NCBI RefSeq assembly: GCF_024599655.1
Contig: NZ_CP102247.1
Location: 3,596,001-3,660,000 of the forward strand
DNA length: 64,000 nt
DNA from: Enterobacter asburiae
GTDB lineage: Bacteria > Pseudomonadota > Gammaproteobacteria > Enterobacterales > Enterobacteriaceae
Reading direction: 5' to 3'
Under the pieces are notes generated by a model. The model ran no database searches, was not told the DNA's origin, and was given only the letters and a program-made list of their open reading frames with translations. Shown here in pieces: positions 26,640 through 35,043 of the stretch; positions within the stretch are counted from its first letter, which is position 1, and each line of letters starts with the position of its first letter. The position numbers were made by a program, and so were the translations under genes.

Positions 26640-27050
26640 ATGTCCAGACCTACAATTATCATCAATGAGCTCGACGCAGAACGTATCGACAGATTGCTGG
26701 AAAAAGCTGAGTTTGCCTCACTTCCCGTGGCCGACGCCCTGAATGAGGAGCTCGACCGGGCGCAAATGTGCACGCCTGAGTCAATGCCGCATGACGTGGT
26801 CACCATGAACAGCCAGGTAAAATTCCGCAACCTGACCACCGGCGAAGAGCTGACCCGCACGCTGGTTTACCCGGCTCAGATGACCGACAGCAGCGCCCAG
26901 CTTTCCGTGCTTGCGCCTGTGGGTGCCGCGCTGCTCGGTCTGCGCACGGGCGATACCATCCACTGGGAATTGCCGGGCGGCGCCTCTGCCCATCTTGAAG
27001 TGCTGGCGTTGCTCTACCAGCCAGAAGCCGCGGGCGATTACCTGCGTTAA
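26640..27050 (+). CDS. rnk: Nucleoside diphosphate kinase regulator Rnk
   Basis: Rnk is a 136-residue GreA/GreB-like protein with an N-terminal coiled coil and a C-terminal FKBP-like domain (LSVLAPVGAALLGLRTGDTIHWELPGG). It binds RNA polymerase and affects nucleoside diphosphate kinase levels. Length and sequence match E. coli Rnk. It is preceded by an attenuator-like hairpin and followed by a terminator. Confidence 0.95.
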   Translation: MSRPTIIINELDAERIDRLLEKAEFASLPVADALNEELDRAQMCTPESMPHDVVTMNSQVKFRNLTTGEELTRTLVYPAQMTDSSAQLSVLAPVGAALLGLRTGDTIHWELPGGASAHLEVLALLYQPEAAGDYLR

Positions 27051-27081
27051 CCTCTTCTGAACAAGCGCCTCCGCGTTGCAC

Positions 27082-27106
27082 AGAGGATGCAGCCGCATCC
27101 TCTTTC
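27082..27106 (+). terminator. Intrinsic terminator after rnk
   Basis: AGAGGATGC pairs with GCATCCTCT around AGCC, followed by a short T/C run. Confidence 0.65.
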
Positions 27107-27187
27107 CGCAAATTCACCCCATTTTCCTATATCGCGCAAAGCGGCCTTCATCCACGCTTAATCTGTTTTGGTGCCGCGGGGACGGTC

Positions 27188-27277
27188 ATGAGTGAGATAC
27201 TGGTTATCACACTTATTTTTCTGATTTTTGTGGCGATTATCGTCACGGCGGTGCTCTACCTTGAACGCCACAGGTAA
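27188..27277 (+). CDS. yldA: YldA-like 29-residue membrane miniprotein
   Basis: An ATG preceded by GGGGA opens a 29-codon frame. The product starts MSEILV, has one long hydrophobic helix (LIFLIFVAIIVTAVL) and ends YLERHR. Size, the start MSEI and the end LERH fit my recollection of E. coli YldA, a small membrane protein in the same rnk-ybdR interval; I could not verify this by search. Function unknown. Confidence 0.65.
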   Translation: MSEILVITLIFLIFVAIIVTAVLYLERHR

Positions 27278-27285
27278 GCGAGCAC

Positions 27286-28524
27286 TCATGCAACCCCACC
27301 CGGGAAAGCGTTCACCAGGCCCTTCACTTTCTGCTCTGCGGCCTCGGGCGTTTCTGCTCCGGGGACCAGAATCACCTTCCGGCACTCCTCCTCCCGTTTT
27401 TCGAATACCTTATAGGCGCGTTCCGCATCAGCAAGGGGAAGATAATGGGTCACGATCTCTTCCGGCGTAAGCAGCCCTTTTTCGATCAGCGGTAGCAGCT
27501 CACCCAGCCAGGCATGGACGTGCGTCTGGCCCATCTTAAACGTCAGCCCCTTATCAAAGGCATCGCCAAACAGGAAGCCATGAATAAACCCGGCGTACAC
27601 GCCGGGTACGCTAACCACCCCACCGCGTCGAACGGCCGCAATGCACTGCCGCAACGCTTTGCCGCTGCTGCCTTCAATCTTAAGATTGCTGAGGATCGTT
27701 TCGGTGGTGCTGCCTTTCGCTTCGAACCCTACCGCATCAATCACGGCGTCAACACCGCGCTGGCCCACGGTCTGCTCGATGATTTTTTCCGCTGCGTCGT
27801 TATCATCATCAAAGTTGATGGGGATAGCGCCGTAACGCGCCTCGGCAAAGCGCAAACGGTACGGGTGGTGATCGATAACAAAGATCTGCTCCGCTCCCAG
27901 CAGCCGCGCGCAGGCAATGGTCAGTAGCCCCACCGGCCCGGCGCCGAAAACCGCTACGCTTGAGCCTTTTTCAATCTGCGCATTTTTTGCCGCCTGCCAG
28001 GCCGTGGGTAAGATATCGGAAAGGAACAGCGCCTTGTCATCGGAAAGGAGCTGCGGGACCTTAAACGGCCCGACGTTGCCTTTTGGCACGCGGACATATT
28101 CTGCCTGTCCCCCCGGTACGCCGCCGTAGAGATGGCTATAGCCAAACAGCGCGGCCGGCGCGGGGATTTGCTTTTTGTTCAGCGCGGCGCCCTGCCCGGC
28201 ATTGGTATTTTCACAGGCCGCGTATTGCTGCAGGCGGCAAAAGAAACAGTCCCCGCAGGCGATGACAAAGGGGATCACCACCCGATCCCCTTTTTGCAAA
28301 TTCTTCACCTCTGAGCCGCACTCGACGATTTCCCCCATAAACTCATGGCCAAAAATGTCGCCGTGCTGCACCTTCGGGATCTTTCCGCGATAGAGATGCA
28401 AATCGGAGCCGCAGATCGCCGTGGCCGTGACGCGCAGAATGATATCGTCGGGCTGTTCGATGATGGGATCGGGGACATTCTCGACGCGAACATGGTGCGG
28501 ACCGTGATACGTAAGTGCTTTCAT
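27286..28524 (-). CDS. ybdR: Zinc-dependent alcohol dehydrogenase-like protein YbdR
   Basis: This 412-residue medium-chain dehydrogenase is orthologous to E. coli YbdR. It has the catalytic zinc site (ICGSDLH, GHEFMGE), the structural zinc cysteine cluster (CGDCFFCRLQQYAAC) and a Rossmann motif (GAGPVG) near residue 195. Its length and the GASAALF-type insert resemble formaldehyde dehydrogenase-type enzymes. The substrate is not established. It is divergent from uspG. Confidence 0.92.
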   Translation of the reverse strand: MKALTYHGPHHVRVENVPDPIIEQPDDIILRVTATAICGSDLHLYRGKIPKVQHGDIFGHEFMGEIVECGSEVKNLQKGDRVVIPFVIACGDCFFCRLQQYAACENTNAGQGAALNKKQIPAPAALFGYSHLYGGVPGGQAEYVRVPKGNVGPFKVPQLLSDDKALFLSDILPTAWQAAKNAQIEKGSSVAVFGAGPVGLLTIACARLLGAEQIFVIDHHPYRLRFAEARYGAIPINFDDDNDAAEKIIEQTVGQRGVDAVIDAVGFEAKGSTTETILSNLKIEGSSGKALRQCIAAVRRGGVVSVPGVYAGFIHGFLFGDAFDKGLTFKMGQTHVHAWLGELLPLIEKGLLTPEEIVTHYLPLADAERAYKVFEKREEECRKVILVPGAETPEAAEQKVKGLVNAFPGGVA

Positions 28525-28704
28525 GCGACCTCCGAAAGGTTCCAGGTAAGTGTATAAGGGTAGCTACCCCTCAAGGTCTGCCCCGGAATACGGGCCTTTT
28601 GAGATTTATCCTGGTGAGATAAGAAAACTGACGGAGCGCTTACAGAAACCATCTATATTATATGGTTAAATAAGTTCAGCGTTTATAAACAAGGAGAAAC
28701 GGGT

Positions 28705-29133
28705 ATGTATCAGAGAATCATTATGCCGGTTGATGTTTTTGAGATGGAGCTGAGCGACAAGGCCGTTCGCCATGCGGAGTTCCTGGCGCAGCAGGACGGT
28801 GTCATCCATCTGTTGCACGTCCTGCCGGGCTCCGCCAGCCTGAGCCTTCACCGCTTTGCCGCCGACGTGCGTCGCTTCGAAGAGCATTTGCAGCATGAAG
28901 CGGAAACCCGTCTGCAGACCATGGTCAGCCACTTCAGCATCGACCCTTCAAGGATCAAAACGCACGTCAGATTCGGCAGCGTACGCGATGCGGTAAACGA
29001 ACTGGCGAACGAGCTGAAAGCAGACGTGGTGGTCATCGGTTCGCGCAACCCTTCCATTACCACGCATCTGCTGGGCTCTAACGCCTCCAGCGTGATCCGC
29101 CACACCCACATACCGGTAATGGTCGTAAGATAA
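28705..29133 (+). CDS. uspG: Universal stress protein UspG
   Basis: This 142-residue universal stress protein belongs to the UspF/UspG subgroup. The ATP-binding signature G-x2-G-x9-G appears as GSRNPSITTHLLGSNASS, followed by HIPVMVVR. AAGGAG lies 9 bases before the ATG. Confidence 0.95.
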   Translation: MYQRIIMPVDVFEMELSDKAVRHAEFLAQQDGVIHLLHVLPGSASLSLHRFAADVRRFEEHLQHEAETRLQTMVSHFSIDPSRIKTHVRFGSVRDAVNELANELKADVVVIGSRNPSITTHLLGSNASSVIRHTHIPVMVVR

Positions 29134-29162
29134 AAAAAAGAGGCCACCTTTCGGTGGCCTCT
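29132..29162 (-). terminator. Intrinsic terminator for ahpF
   Basis: GAGGCCACC and GGTGGCCTC pair around a 4-base loop. Read on the minus strand, the stem is followed by TTTTTTTT, so it mainly serves ahpF and may also stop uspG. Confidence 0.85.
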
Positions 29163-29194
29163 CGCTATTGCAGGTGTAGCCTTACTTTCTTCTG

Positions 29195-30760
29195 TTATGC
29201 GCTTTTGGTGCGGATCAGATAGTCAAACGAACTCAGAGACGCCTTCGCCCCTTCGCCCGTGGCGATGATGATCTGTTTGTACGGCACGGTGGTGCAGTCG
29301 CCCGCCGCAAACACGCCCTTCACGCTGGTTTCACATTTCGCATCGATGATGATTTCGCCCATGCGGTTGCGCTCAATCGCGCCTTCCAGCCAGGTGGTGT
29401 TTGGCAGCAGACCAATTTGCACGAAGATCCCTGACAGCTGAACGCTGTGCACATCGCCGCTCACGCGGTCACGGTATTCCAGTCCGGTCACTTTGCTGCC
29501 GTCGCCCTTCACTTCCGTGGTTTGCGCGTTCAGGACGATATCGACGTTTTTCAGGCTGCGAACTTTATCCTGCAGAACCTGGTCGGCCTTCATCTCTGGC
29601 GCGAACTCCAGAAGCGTAACGTGTTCAACAATCCCCGCCAGGTCGATAGCCGCTTCCACGCCGGAGTTACCGCCGCCGATCACCGCCACGCGTTTGCCTT
29701 TAAACAGCGGGCCGTCGCAGTGCGGGCAGTAGGTCACACCTTTGGTACGGTACTGATCTTCACCCGGCACGTTCATGTTGCGCCATTTCGCGCCGGTGGC
29801 AATGATAATGCTGCGCGCTTTCAGCACCGCGCCGGACGCGGTTTCAATCTGGTGTAAACCACCCTCGACCGCAGCCGGAACCAGCCTGCTGGCGCTCTGG
29901 CTGTCGATTACGTCCACGTCGTAGTCGCTGACGTGCGCCTTCAGCGCCCCCGCCAGCTTCTGGCCTTCGGTCTTCGGCACGGAGATGTAGTTTTCGATGT
30001 CTACGGTATCCAGCACCTGGCCGCCAAAGCGTTCGCCCATCAGGCCGGTACGAATGCCTTTACGCGCGGAGTACACCGCTGCCGCCGCACCCGCAGGGCC
30101 GGAACCGACAATCAGCACGTCGTAGGCATCGCGTTTGTTCAGCTCTTCTGCCGCACGTTTCTCTGCGCCGGTATCCACTTTGGCAACGATTTCGGTCAGC
30201 GTCATGCGGCCCTGGCCGAACTCTTTGCCGTTCATGTAGACCGCCGGAACGCCCATCACGTTGCGATCGGTGATTTCATTCTGGAAGGTACCGCCGTCAA
30301 TCGCCGTGTGCTTAATGCGCGGGTTCAGAACCGACATCAGGTTCAGCGCCTGCACCACGTCCGGGCAGTTGTGGCAGGAGAGCGAGTAATAGGTTTCAAA
30401 CTCGAAATCACCGTCGATATCGCGGATCTGCTCCAGCAGCGCCTGCGCTTCTTTTGACGGATGACCACCGGTCCACAGCAGCGCCAGCACCAGTGAGGTA
30501 AATTCGTGGCCCAGCGGAGAACCGGCAAAGCGCGGCCCCTGGTCGGAGCCTGGGTTGGTAATCAGGAAAGAGGGCTTACGAACCGGCAGCGCGTTGTCTT
30601 CTTTGAAGGTCACTTTCGGCGACAGTTCGGCGATCTCCGCCAGTAGCTCTTTGATCTCTGCCGATTTCGCGCTGTCATCCAGCGTAGCAATCAGCTCAAC
30701 GGGTTTGGTCAGTTTCTCAAGGTAGGCCTTGAGCTGGGTTTTCATATTTGTGTCGAGCAT
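29195..30760 (-). CDS. ahpF: Alkyl hydroperoxide reductase flavoprotein subunit AhpF
   Basis: AhpF passes electrons from NADH to AhpC. The 521 residues match E. coli: an N-terminal double thioredoxin-fold domain with redox CHNC near 129-132, then a thioredoxin-reductase-like part with FAD motif GSGPAGAAAA, redox CPHC near 345-348 and NADH motif GGGNSG. The start at 30760 gives the family length. It lies 187 bases after ahpC, with a REP element in the gap. Confidence 0.97.
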   Translation of the reverse strand: MLDTNMKTQLKAYLEKLTKPVELIATLDDSAKSAEIKELLAEIAELSPKVTFKEDNALPVRKPSFLITNPGSDQGPRFAGSPLGHEFTSLVLALLWTGGHPSKEAQALLEQIRDIDGDFEFETYYSLSCHNCPDVVQALNLMSVLNPRIKHTAIDGGTFQNEITDRNVMGVPAVYMNGKEFGQGRMTLTEIVAKVDTGAEKRAAEELNKRDAYDVLIVGSGPAGAAAAVYSARKGIRTGLMGERFGGQVLDTVDIENYISVPKTEGQKLAGALKAHVSDYDVDVIDSQSASRLVPAAVEGGLHQIETASGAVLKARSIIIATGAKWRNMNVPGEDQYRTKGVTYCPHCDGPLFKGKRVAVIGGGNSGVEAAIDLAGIVEHVTLLEFAPEMKADQVLQDKVRSLKNVDIVLNAQTTEVKGDGSKVTGLEYRDRVSGDVHSVQLSGIFVQIGLLPNTTWLEGAIERNRMGEIIIDAKCETSVKGVFAAGDCTTVPYKQIIIATGEGAKASLSSFDYLIRTKSA

Positions 30761-30870
30761 TGTTCTTCCCTCTCTTAAGACGTCATCATGCAAGCTGCCT
30801 TATACGGGCGGCCTGAATGCAACTTGCATCATGGTGCTGGAATGAAATGGGCGCGGGTGCGCCCATTGAT

Positions 30871-30938
30871 TGCCGGGTGGCACTTCGTTTACCCGGCCTA
30901 CGATACTGTAGGCCTGTGCAAGCGCAGCGCAGCCAGGC
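30871..30938. repeat. REP-like inverted pair between ahpC and ahpF
   Basis: TGCCGGGTGG...TTACCCGGCCTAC is followed by GTAGGCC...AAGCGCAGCGCAGCCAGGC. This is a diverged head-to-head pair of the REP family also seen at 42371, 53844 and 59918. Confidence 0.7.
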
Positions 30939-30947
30939 TTTACAGAC

Positions 30948-31511
30948 TTAGATCTTGCCGACCAGGTCCAGGGATGGAGCCAGCGTCGCTTCGCCTTCTT
31001 TCCATTTCGCCGGGCACACTTCGCCTGGGTGAGAAGCCACGTACTGAGCGGCTTTCACTTTACGCAGCAGGTCAGAAGCATCACGGCCGATACCTTCAGC
31101 GGTAACTTCGATAGCCTGGATAATGCCCTGCGGGTCAACAACGAAGGTGGCGCGGTCAGCCAGGCCTTCATCTTCACGCATGTTTTCGAAGTTACGGGTC
31201 AGGGCGCCAGTCGGGTCACCGATCATCGCGTATTTGATTTTCGCGATGGTTTCAGAGCTGCCGTGCCATGCTTTGTGGGTGAAGTGGGTATCGGTAGAGA
31301 CAGAGTAAACGTCTACGCCCAGCTTCTGCAGTTCGTCGTAATGGTCTGCCACGTCGCCCAGTTCAGTCGGGCAAACGAAGGTAAAGTCAGCCGGATAGAA
31401 GAAGAAGACGCTCCAGCGGCCTTCGGTATCTTTCTCGGTAACTTCGATGAACTCACCGTTTTTGAACGCCTGGTTTTTGAATGGTTTAATTTTGGTATTA
31501 ATCAAAGACAT
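30948..31511 (-). CDS. ahpC: Alkyl hydroperoxide reductase peroxiredoxin AhpC
   Basis: AhpC is the main scavenger of endogenous hydrogen peroxide and organic hydroperoxides. The 187 residues contain the peroxidatic cysteine in FTFVCPTEL (Cys47) and the resolving cysteine in GEVCPAKW (near 166). The start at 31511 follows GGAGGAAGTACAG. In E. coli it is OxyR-regulated, but I could not find a clear OxyR repeat upstream. E. coli has dsbG divergent from ahpC; here it is missing. Confidence 0.97.
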   Translation of the reverse strand: MSLINTKIKPFKNQAFKNGEFIEVTEKDTEGRWSVFFFYPADFTFVCPTELGDVADHYDELQKLGVDVYSVSTDTHFTHKAWHGSSETIAKIKYAMIGDPTGALTRNFENMREDEGLADRATFVVDPQGIIQAIEVTAEGIGRDASDLLRKVKAAQYVASHPGEVCPAKWKEGEATLAPSLDLVGKI

Positions 31512-32134
31512 CTGTACTTCCTCCGTGTTTTCGTTGAGATGTAAGGTAACCAACTTTATTCATCGGGGCTAATGCATATGCTTTATCAAATCAATCAGCC
31601 AAACCTTACAACGTCGACAAGACAACAAGGTGAACCTTTTACAGGAAAGCCTGAAAGTAAAAAGGCCGCCTCAACGGGCGGCCCTGATACCTGAATTCCC
31701 CGCAGGTACATTCAGTGCCAGCCGAAACTGGCGTTGCGTTGCGCTCTACAACCCTTTATATCAAGGCGGTAACAGCCGTTTGATTACACCACCCGCGCAG
31801 GGATTGAGCAATCCATAAGAGCGGCATTCCTGCCTATGACTGTGATAGGTTGTGTCGAACATCATTCCGGAGCGTTATAAATTTATTTTTATTATAAAAC
31901 TATCGCAATATATAAATAACAATTGTCATTTAAAACGTTCACGCCCTCTTCTAAGATAAAATTATCTTAATCACCTTTGAAGCGCTATTTCAATAATCTG
32001 ACGTCGTGATATATTAAGATGAGTTTAATTTAAAATTAAGAGAGTTAACCGAAAGGATTGTAAATGGTTAACTTCAAACTATAGTTATCAGTGATGTGAT
32101 AACCACAGCAAACACAGCATCCTCAGGACGAAAC
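31512..32134. other. Divergent ahpC/ybdO intergenic region (dsbG absent)
   Basis: This 623-base stretch has no convincing protein gene. It holds the ahpC promoter, a minus-strand terminator at 31658-31683 with a possible promoter opposite (see the small RNA entry), and an AT-rich segment at 31860-32095 upstream of ybdO. E. coli carries dsbG in this gap. Confidence 0.6.
31656..31777 (-). ncRNA. Candidate small RNA between ahpC and ybdO
   Basis: On the minus strand GGCCGCC and GGCGGCC pair around CGTTGA and are followed by TTTTTACTTT, a good intrinsic terminator at 31658-31683. No minus-strand gene lies upstream of it. About 100 bases upstream a -10-like TGTAAT (31788-31783) sits 17 bases from a weak -35, TTGCTC (31811-31806). 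Together they would give a transcript of about 120 bases. The terminator could also be a relic of a lost gene. Confidence 0.35.
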
Positions 32135-33034
32135 ATGGCAAACCTCTACGACCTTAAAAAATTCGATCTTAATCTGTTAGTCATTTTCGAGTGCATTTAC
32201 CAACATCTAAGTATCAGTAAAGCCGCCGAGACGCTGTATATCACGCCCTCAGCCGTGAGCCAGTCGCTGCAACGCCTGCGAGGACAACTCAACGATCCTC
32301 TTTTTATCCGTTCCGGTAAAGGGATCACGCCCACGACCGTCGGCGTCAATTTGCATCATCATCTGGAACAGAACCTGAACCAGCTTGAGCAGACTATCAA
32401 CATCATGCACAGCAGCGGGTTGAAGAAAAATTTTGTCATTTACTGCCCGCAGTTTATGAGCACCAAAACGATGCTTGAGCCAATGAAGCTGCTCATGAAC
32501 AAGTACAATTACTCCATTGAATTACATGATGTTTTTCTCGCTCCAGATTCCGCTGAAGATCTCCTGGCTTACCGAAAAGCCGATTTGATATTTTCTTTTG
32601 CCACCTCCAGCAGCCGCTCTATTGCCTCCAGCCTTTTCCATAAGCTGCCTTTTGTGCTCGTTTGTCGGAAGGACCATCCCCGCATGAGCGGAAATCCCAC
32701 GCGTGAAGAGATTCTGAATGAAAATTTCACCGCCTACCTGAGCGATGAGAACAGCGTCAAAGACTACCAGGAAAAGGCTGAGAACCTGTTAACCGAAAGA
32801 AATATCGTTTACCGAAGCGACTCTTTTATATCCCTTCTGTCGGTGATCAGTTCATCCGACCTCATAGGGCTAGCGCCCACACCGGCCTTTGAACAATATG
32901 GTCCAGCGCTTAACCTGCGCAAAGTGGAAACAGACATTCATTTTCCCAGCATTGATATTTACATGATGTATAATCGTTCCGCGCTGAATAGCTCGGCATT
33001 CGCGAGTTTTATTGAAGAAATAACTTTACCGTGA
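32135..33034 (+). CDS. ybdO: LysR-family regulator YbdO
   Basis: This 299-residue LysR regulator has a DNA-binding region (residues about 15-75, TPSAVSQSLQRLR) close to E. coli YbdO and a more diverged effector domain. E. coli YbdO has been proposed to control citrate-fermentation genes, but the cit cluster normally near rna is absent here. The start at 32135 follows AGGA and gives the E. coli start MANLYDLKKFD. It lies upstream of ybdN/ybdM on the same strand, so local control is possible. Confidence 0.9.
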   Translation: MANLYDLKKFDLNLLVIFECIYQHLSISKAAETLYITPSAVSQSLQRLRGQLNDPLFIRSGKGITPTTVGVNLHHHLEQNLNQLEQTINIMHSSGLKKNFVIYCPQFMSTKTMLEPMKLLMNKYNYSIELHDVFLAPDSAEDLLAYRKADLIFSFATSSSRSIASSLFHKLPFVLVCRKDHPRMSGNPTREEILNENFTAYLSDENSVKDYQEKAENLLTERNIVYRSDSFISLLSVISSSDLIGLAPTPAFEQYGPALNLRKVETDIHFPSIDIYMMYNRSALNSSAFASFIEEITLP

Positions 33035-33208
33035 GATGTTGGCGTGGTTCTCGCACAGAATGAGAACCACCTCTTTCAGAAACATACACCGTCGTTATAG
33101 AAACATTCAGCATAAACTTTATACACCTCATTAATTATTGACTGATATAATTCTCACTCTAGTATTGACACTAACGTCTGGTATTTATTCCTCAGGATGA
33201 GAATAAAC

Positions 33209-34432
33209 ATGTCAATTTATAAGTACCCTCTTAACCAGGATGTTCTTTCTGCGGCCCGGGAACGAATAAAATGGACCCTCGAGAATTTACCCAGAACCTG
33301 TGTCTCTTTTTCAGGAGGTAAAGACTCCACCGTCATGCTGCATCTGGTTGCCCGACAGGCGCGACAGATGAAAATAAAAATAGATGTTCTCTTTATCGAC
33401 TGGGAAGCGCAGTTTTCCCATACCATTACCCACGTTGAGCATATGCGCGAGCTGTACAGCGATGTTATCGACCATTTCTGGTGGGTAGCACTTCCCCTGA
33501 CAACGCAAAATTCCCTGTCGCAATTCCAGCCGGAATGGCAATGCTGGGAACCCGGTACCCGATGGGTCCGCCAGCCTCCTGACGATGCGATAACCGATCC
33601 CGCTTTTTTTCCCTTCTACCAGCCCGGCATGACGTTTGAAACTTTTGTCCGCAGTTTCTCCGACTGGTTTTCTCACAATCGCCCGGCGGCGGTGATGATT
33701 GGCATCCGCGCCGATGAGTCTTACAACCGTTTTCTGGCTATTGCGTCGGCGCGTAAGCAGCGCTTTGCCGATGATAAACCCTGGACGACTGTCGCCCCGG
33801 GCGGGCATGCCTGGTATGTTTATCCCCTCTACGACTGGAAAACAGCCGATATCTGGACCTGGTTCGCCAAATCGGGATGTTGCTATAACCCGCTCTATGA
33901 CCTGATGTTCCAGGCCGGCGTGCCGCCCCGCTATATGCGTATTTGTGAGCCCTTCGGCCCGGAACAACGCCAGGGGCTATGGCTGTACCACGTTGTTGAG
34001 CCCGATCGCTGGGCGGCCATGTGCGAGCGCGTGAGCGGCGTGCGCAGCGGGGGAATTTACGCCGGGCACGATAACCATTTTTACGGCCACCGGAAAATCC
34101 TGAAACCCGAGCACCTATGCTGGCGCGAATATGCCATGCTGCTCCTCGACAGCATGCCGCAAAATACCGCTGAGCATTACCGCAATAAAATCGCCATTTA
34201 TCTGCACTGGTATCAGAAGAGGGGCATAGAGGATATTCCCGATACGCAGGACGGTGATATCGGTGCCAAAGACATTCCCTCCTGGCGCCGTATTTGTAAG
34301 GTTATCCTTAATAACGACTACTGGTGCAGAGCGCTATCGTTCAGCCCAAATAAACCCAAACATTATCAGCGCTACAGCGACAGAGTGAAGGCAAAACGCA
34401 AGGAGTGGGGAATATTATGCGACAAAGACTAA
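33209..34432 (+). CDS. ybdN: PAPS-reductase-like ATP-pyrophosphatase YbdN (IbrA-like)
   Basis: This 407-residue protein has a PP-loop SGGKDS at residues 35-40, as in PAPS reductases and N-type ATP pyrophosphatases. It lacks obvious reductase C-terminal cysteines, so simple sulfate reduction is unlikely. It is orthologous to E. coli YbdN and related to IbrA, which with IbrB activates eib genes in E. coli ECOR-9. The start at 33209 gives MSIYKYP as in E. coli. It overlaps ybdM by 16 bases, so the two are translated together. Biochemical role unknown. Confidence 0.9.
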   Translation: MSIYKYPLNQDVLSAARERIKWTLENLPRTCVSFSGGKDSTVMLHLVARQARQMKIKIDVLFIDWEAQFSHTITHVEHMRELYSDVIDHFWWVALPLTTQNSLSQFQPEWQCWEPGTRWVRQPPDDAITDPAFFPFYQPGMTFETFVRSFSDWFSHNRPAAVMIGIRADESYNRFLAIASARKQRFADDKPWTTVAPGGHAWYVYPLYDWKTADIWTWFAKSGCCYNPLYDLMFQAGVPPRYMRICEPFGPEQRQGLWLYHVVEPDRWAAMCERVSGVRSGGIYAGHDNHFYGHRKILKPEHLCWREYAMLLLDSMPQNTAEHYRNKIAIYLHWYQKRGIEDIPDTQDGDIGAKDIPSWRRICKVILNNDYWCRALSFSPNKPKHYQRYSDRVKAKRKEWGILCDKD

Positions 34433-35043
34433 TCACCGAGATGGAAACGTACCTTCAGTCACTTCCCGAAGAGGATCGCATTAACGCCATAAATGCTTTT
34501 CGCGAAGCAATCCATAAAAACAGCCCTTTTCGCGAGCAACCGATAGACTGCGTCCTCTGGATCAGACAGGACGCTATTACCGCTAACGACTACAACCCCA
34601 ATAACGTTGCCCCTCCAGAAAAGCGGCTGCTCAGTAAGTCGCTGGAACTCGATGGATTCACCCAACCTATCGTTGTGACAGAAAGTGAACCGCAGCACTA
34701 CGAAATTGTGGATGGTTTTCATCGTCATGAAATCGGCAAAAACCGGGCAGCGCTGAAGCATCAGCTTAAGGGCTATCTCCCCATCACCTGCCTGCGCCAG
34801 GACCGGCAGGATAAACATAACCGTATGGCCGCAACCATTCGTCACAACCGGGCGCGGGGTCGGCACCAGATTAACGCCATGTCGGAGATCGTTCGCGAGC
34901 TGGTGCAGCTTGGCTGGAATGACGAGAGAATAGGCAAGGAGCTGGGAATGGACAGCGATGAAGTCTTGCGCCTCAAGCAAATCAACGGTCTGCTGGAGCT
35001 GTTTGCAGACCGCCGTTACTCAGAAGCCTGGACGGTGAAATAA
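34417..35043 (+). CDS. ybdM: ParB/Srx-domain protein YbdM (IbrB-like)
   Basis: This 208-residue protein has a ParB N-terminal-like domain with the nucleotide-binding box DGFHRHEIGKNRA (near residues 105-117) and RHNRARG, then a helix-turn-helix (IGKELGMDSDEVLRL). It pairs with YbdN as IbrB pairs with IbrA. The ATG at 34417 follows GGAGTGGGG; a GTG at 34405 is possible. Its stop codon directly abuts the mtnE stop on the other strand. Function unknown, probably DNA-related. Confidence 0.88.
   Translation: MRQRLITEMETYLQSLPEEDRINAINAFREAIHKNSPFREQPIDCVLWIRQDAITANDYNPNNVAPPEKRLLSKSLELDGFTQPIVVTESEPQHYEIVDGFHRHEIGKNRAALKHQLKGYLPITCLRQDRQDKHNRMAATIRHNRARGRHQINAMSEIVRELVQLGWNDERIGKELGMDSDEVLRLKQINGLLELFADRRYSEAWTVK

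Noticed and set aside
31512..31660. OxyR site upstream of ahpC
   Set aside because: Expected from E. coli, but I could not align the four ATAG/CTAT elements to the sequence with confidence.
31630..31818. 62-codon plus-strand frame between ahpC and ybdO
   Set aside because: It runs through the orphan terminator stem, has no clear ribosome site and no recognisable sequence; not a dsbG remnant that I can see.
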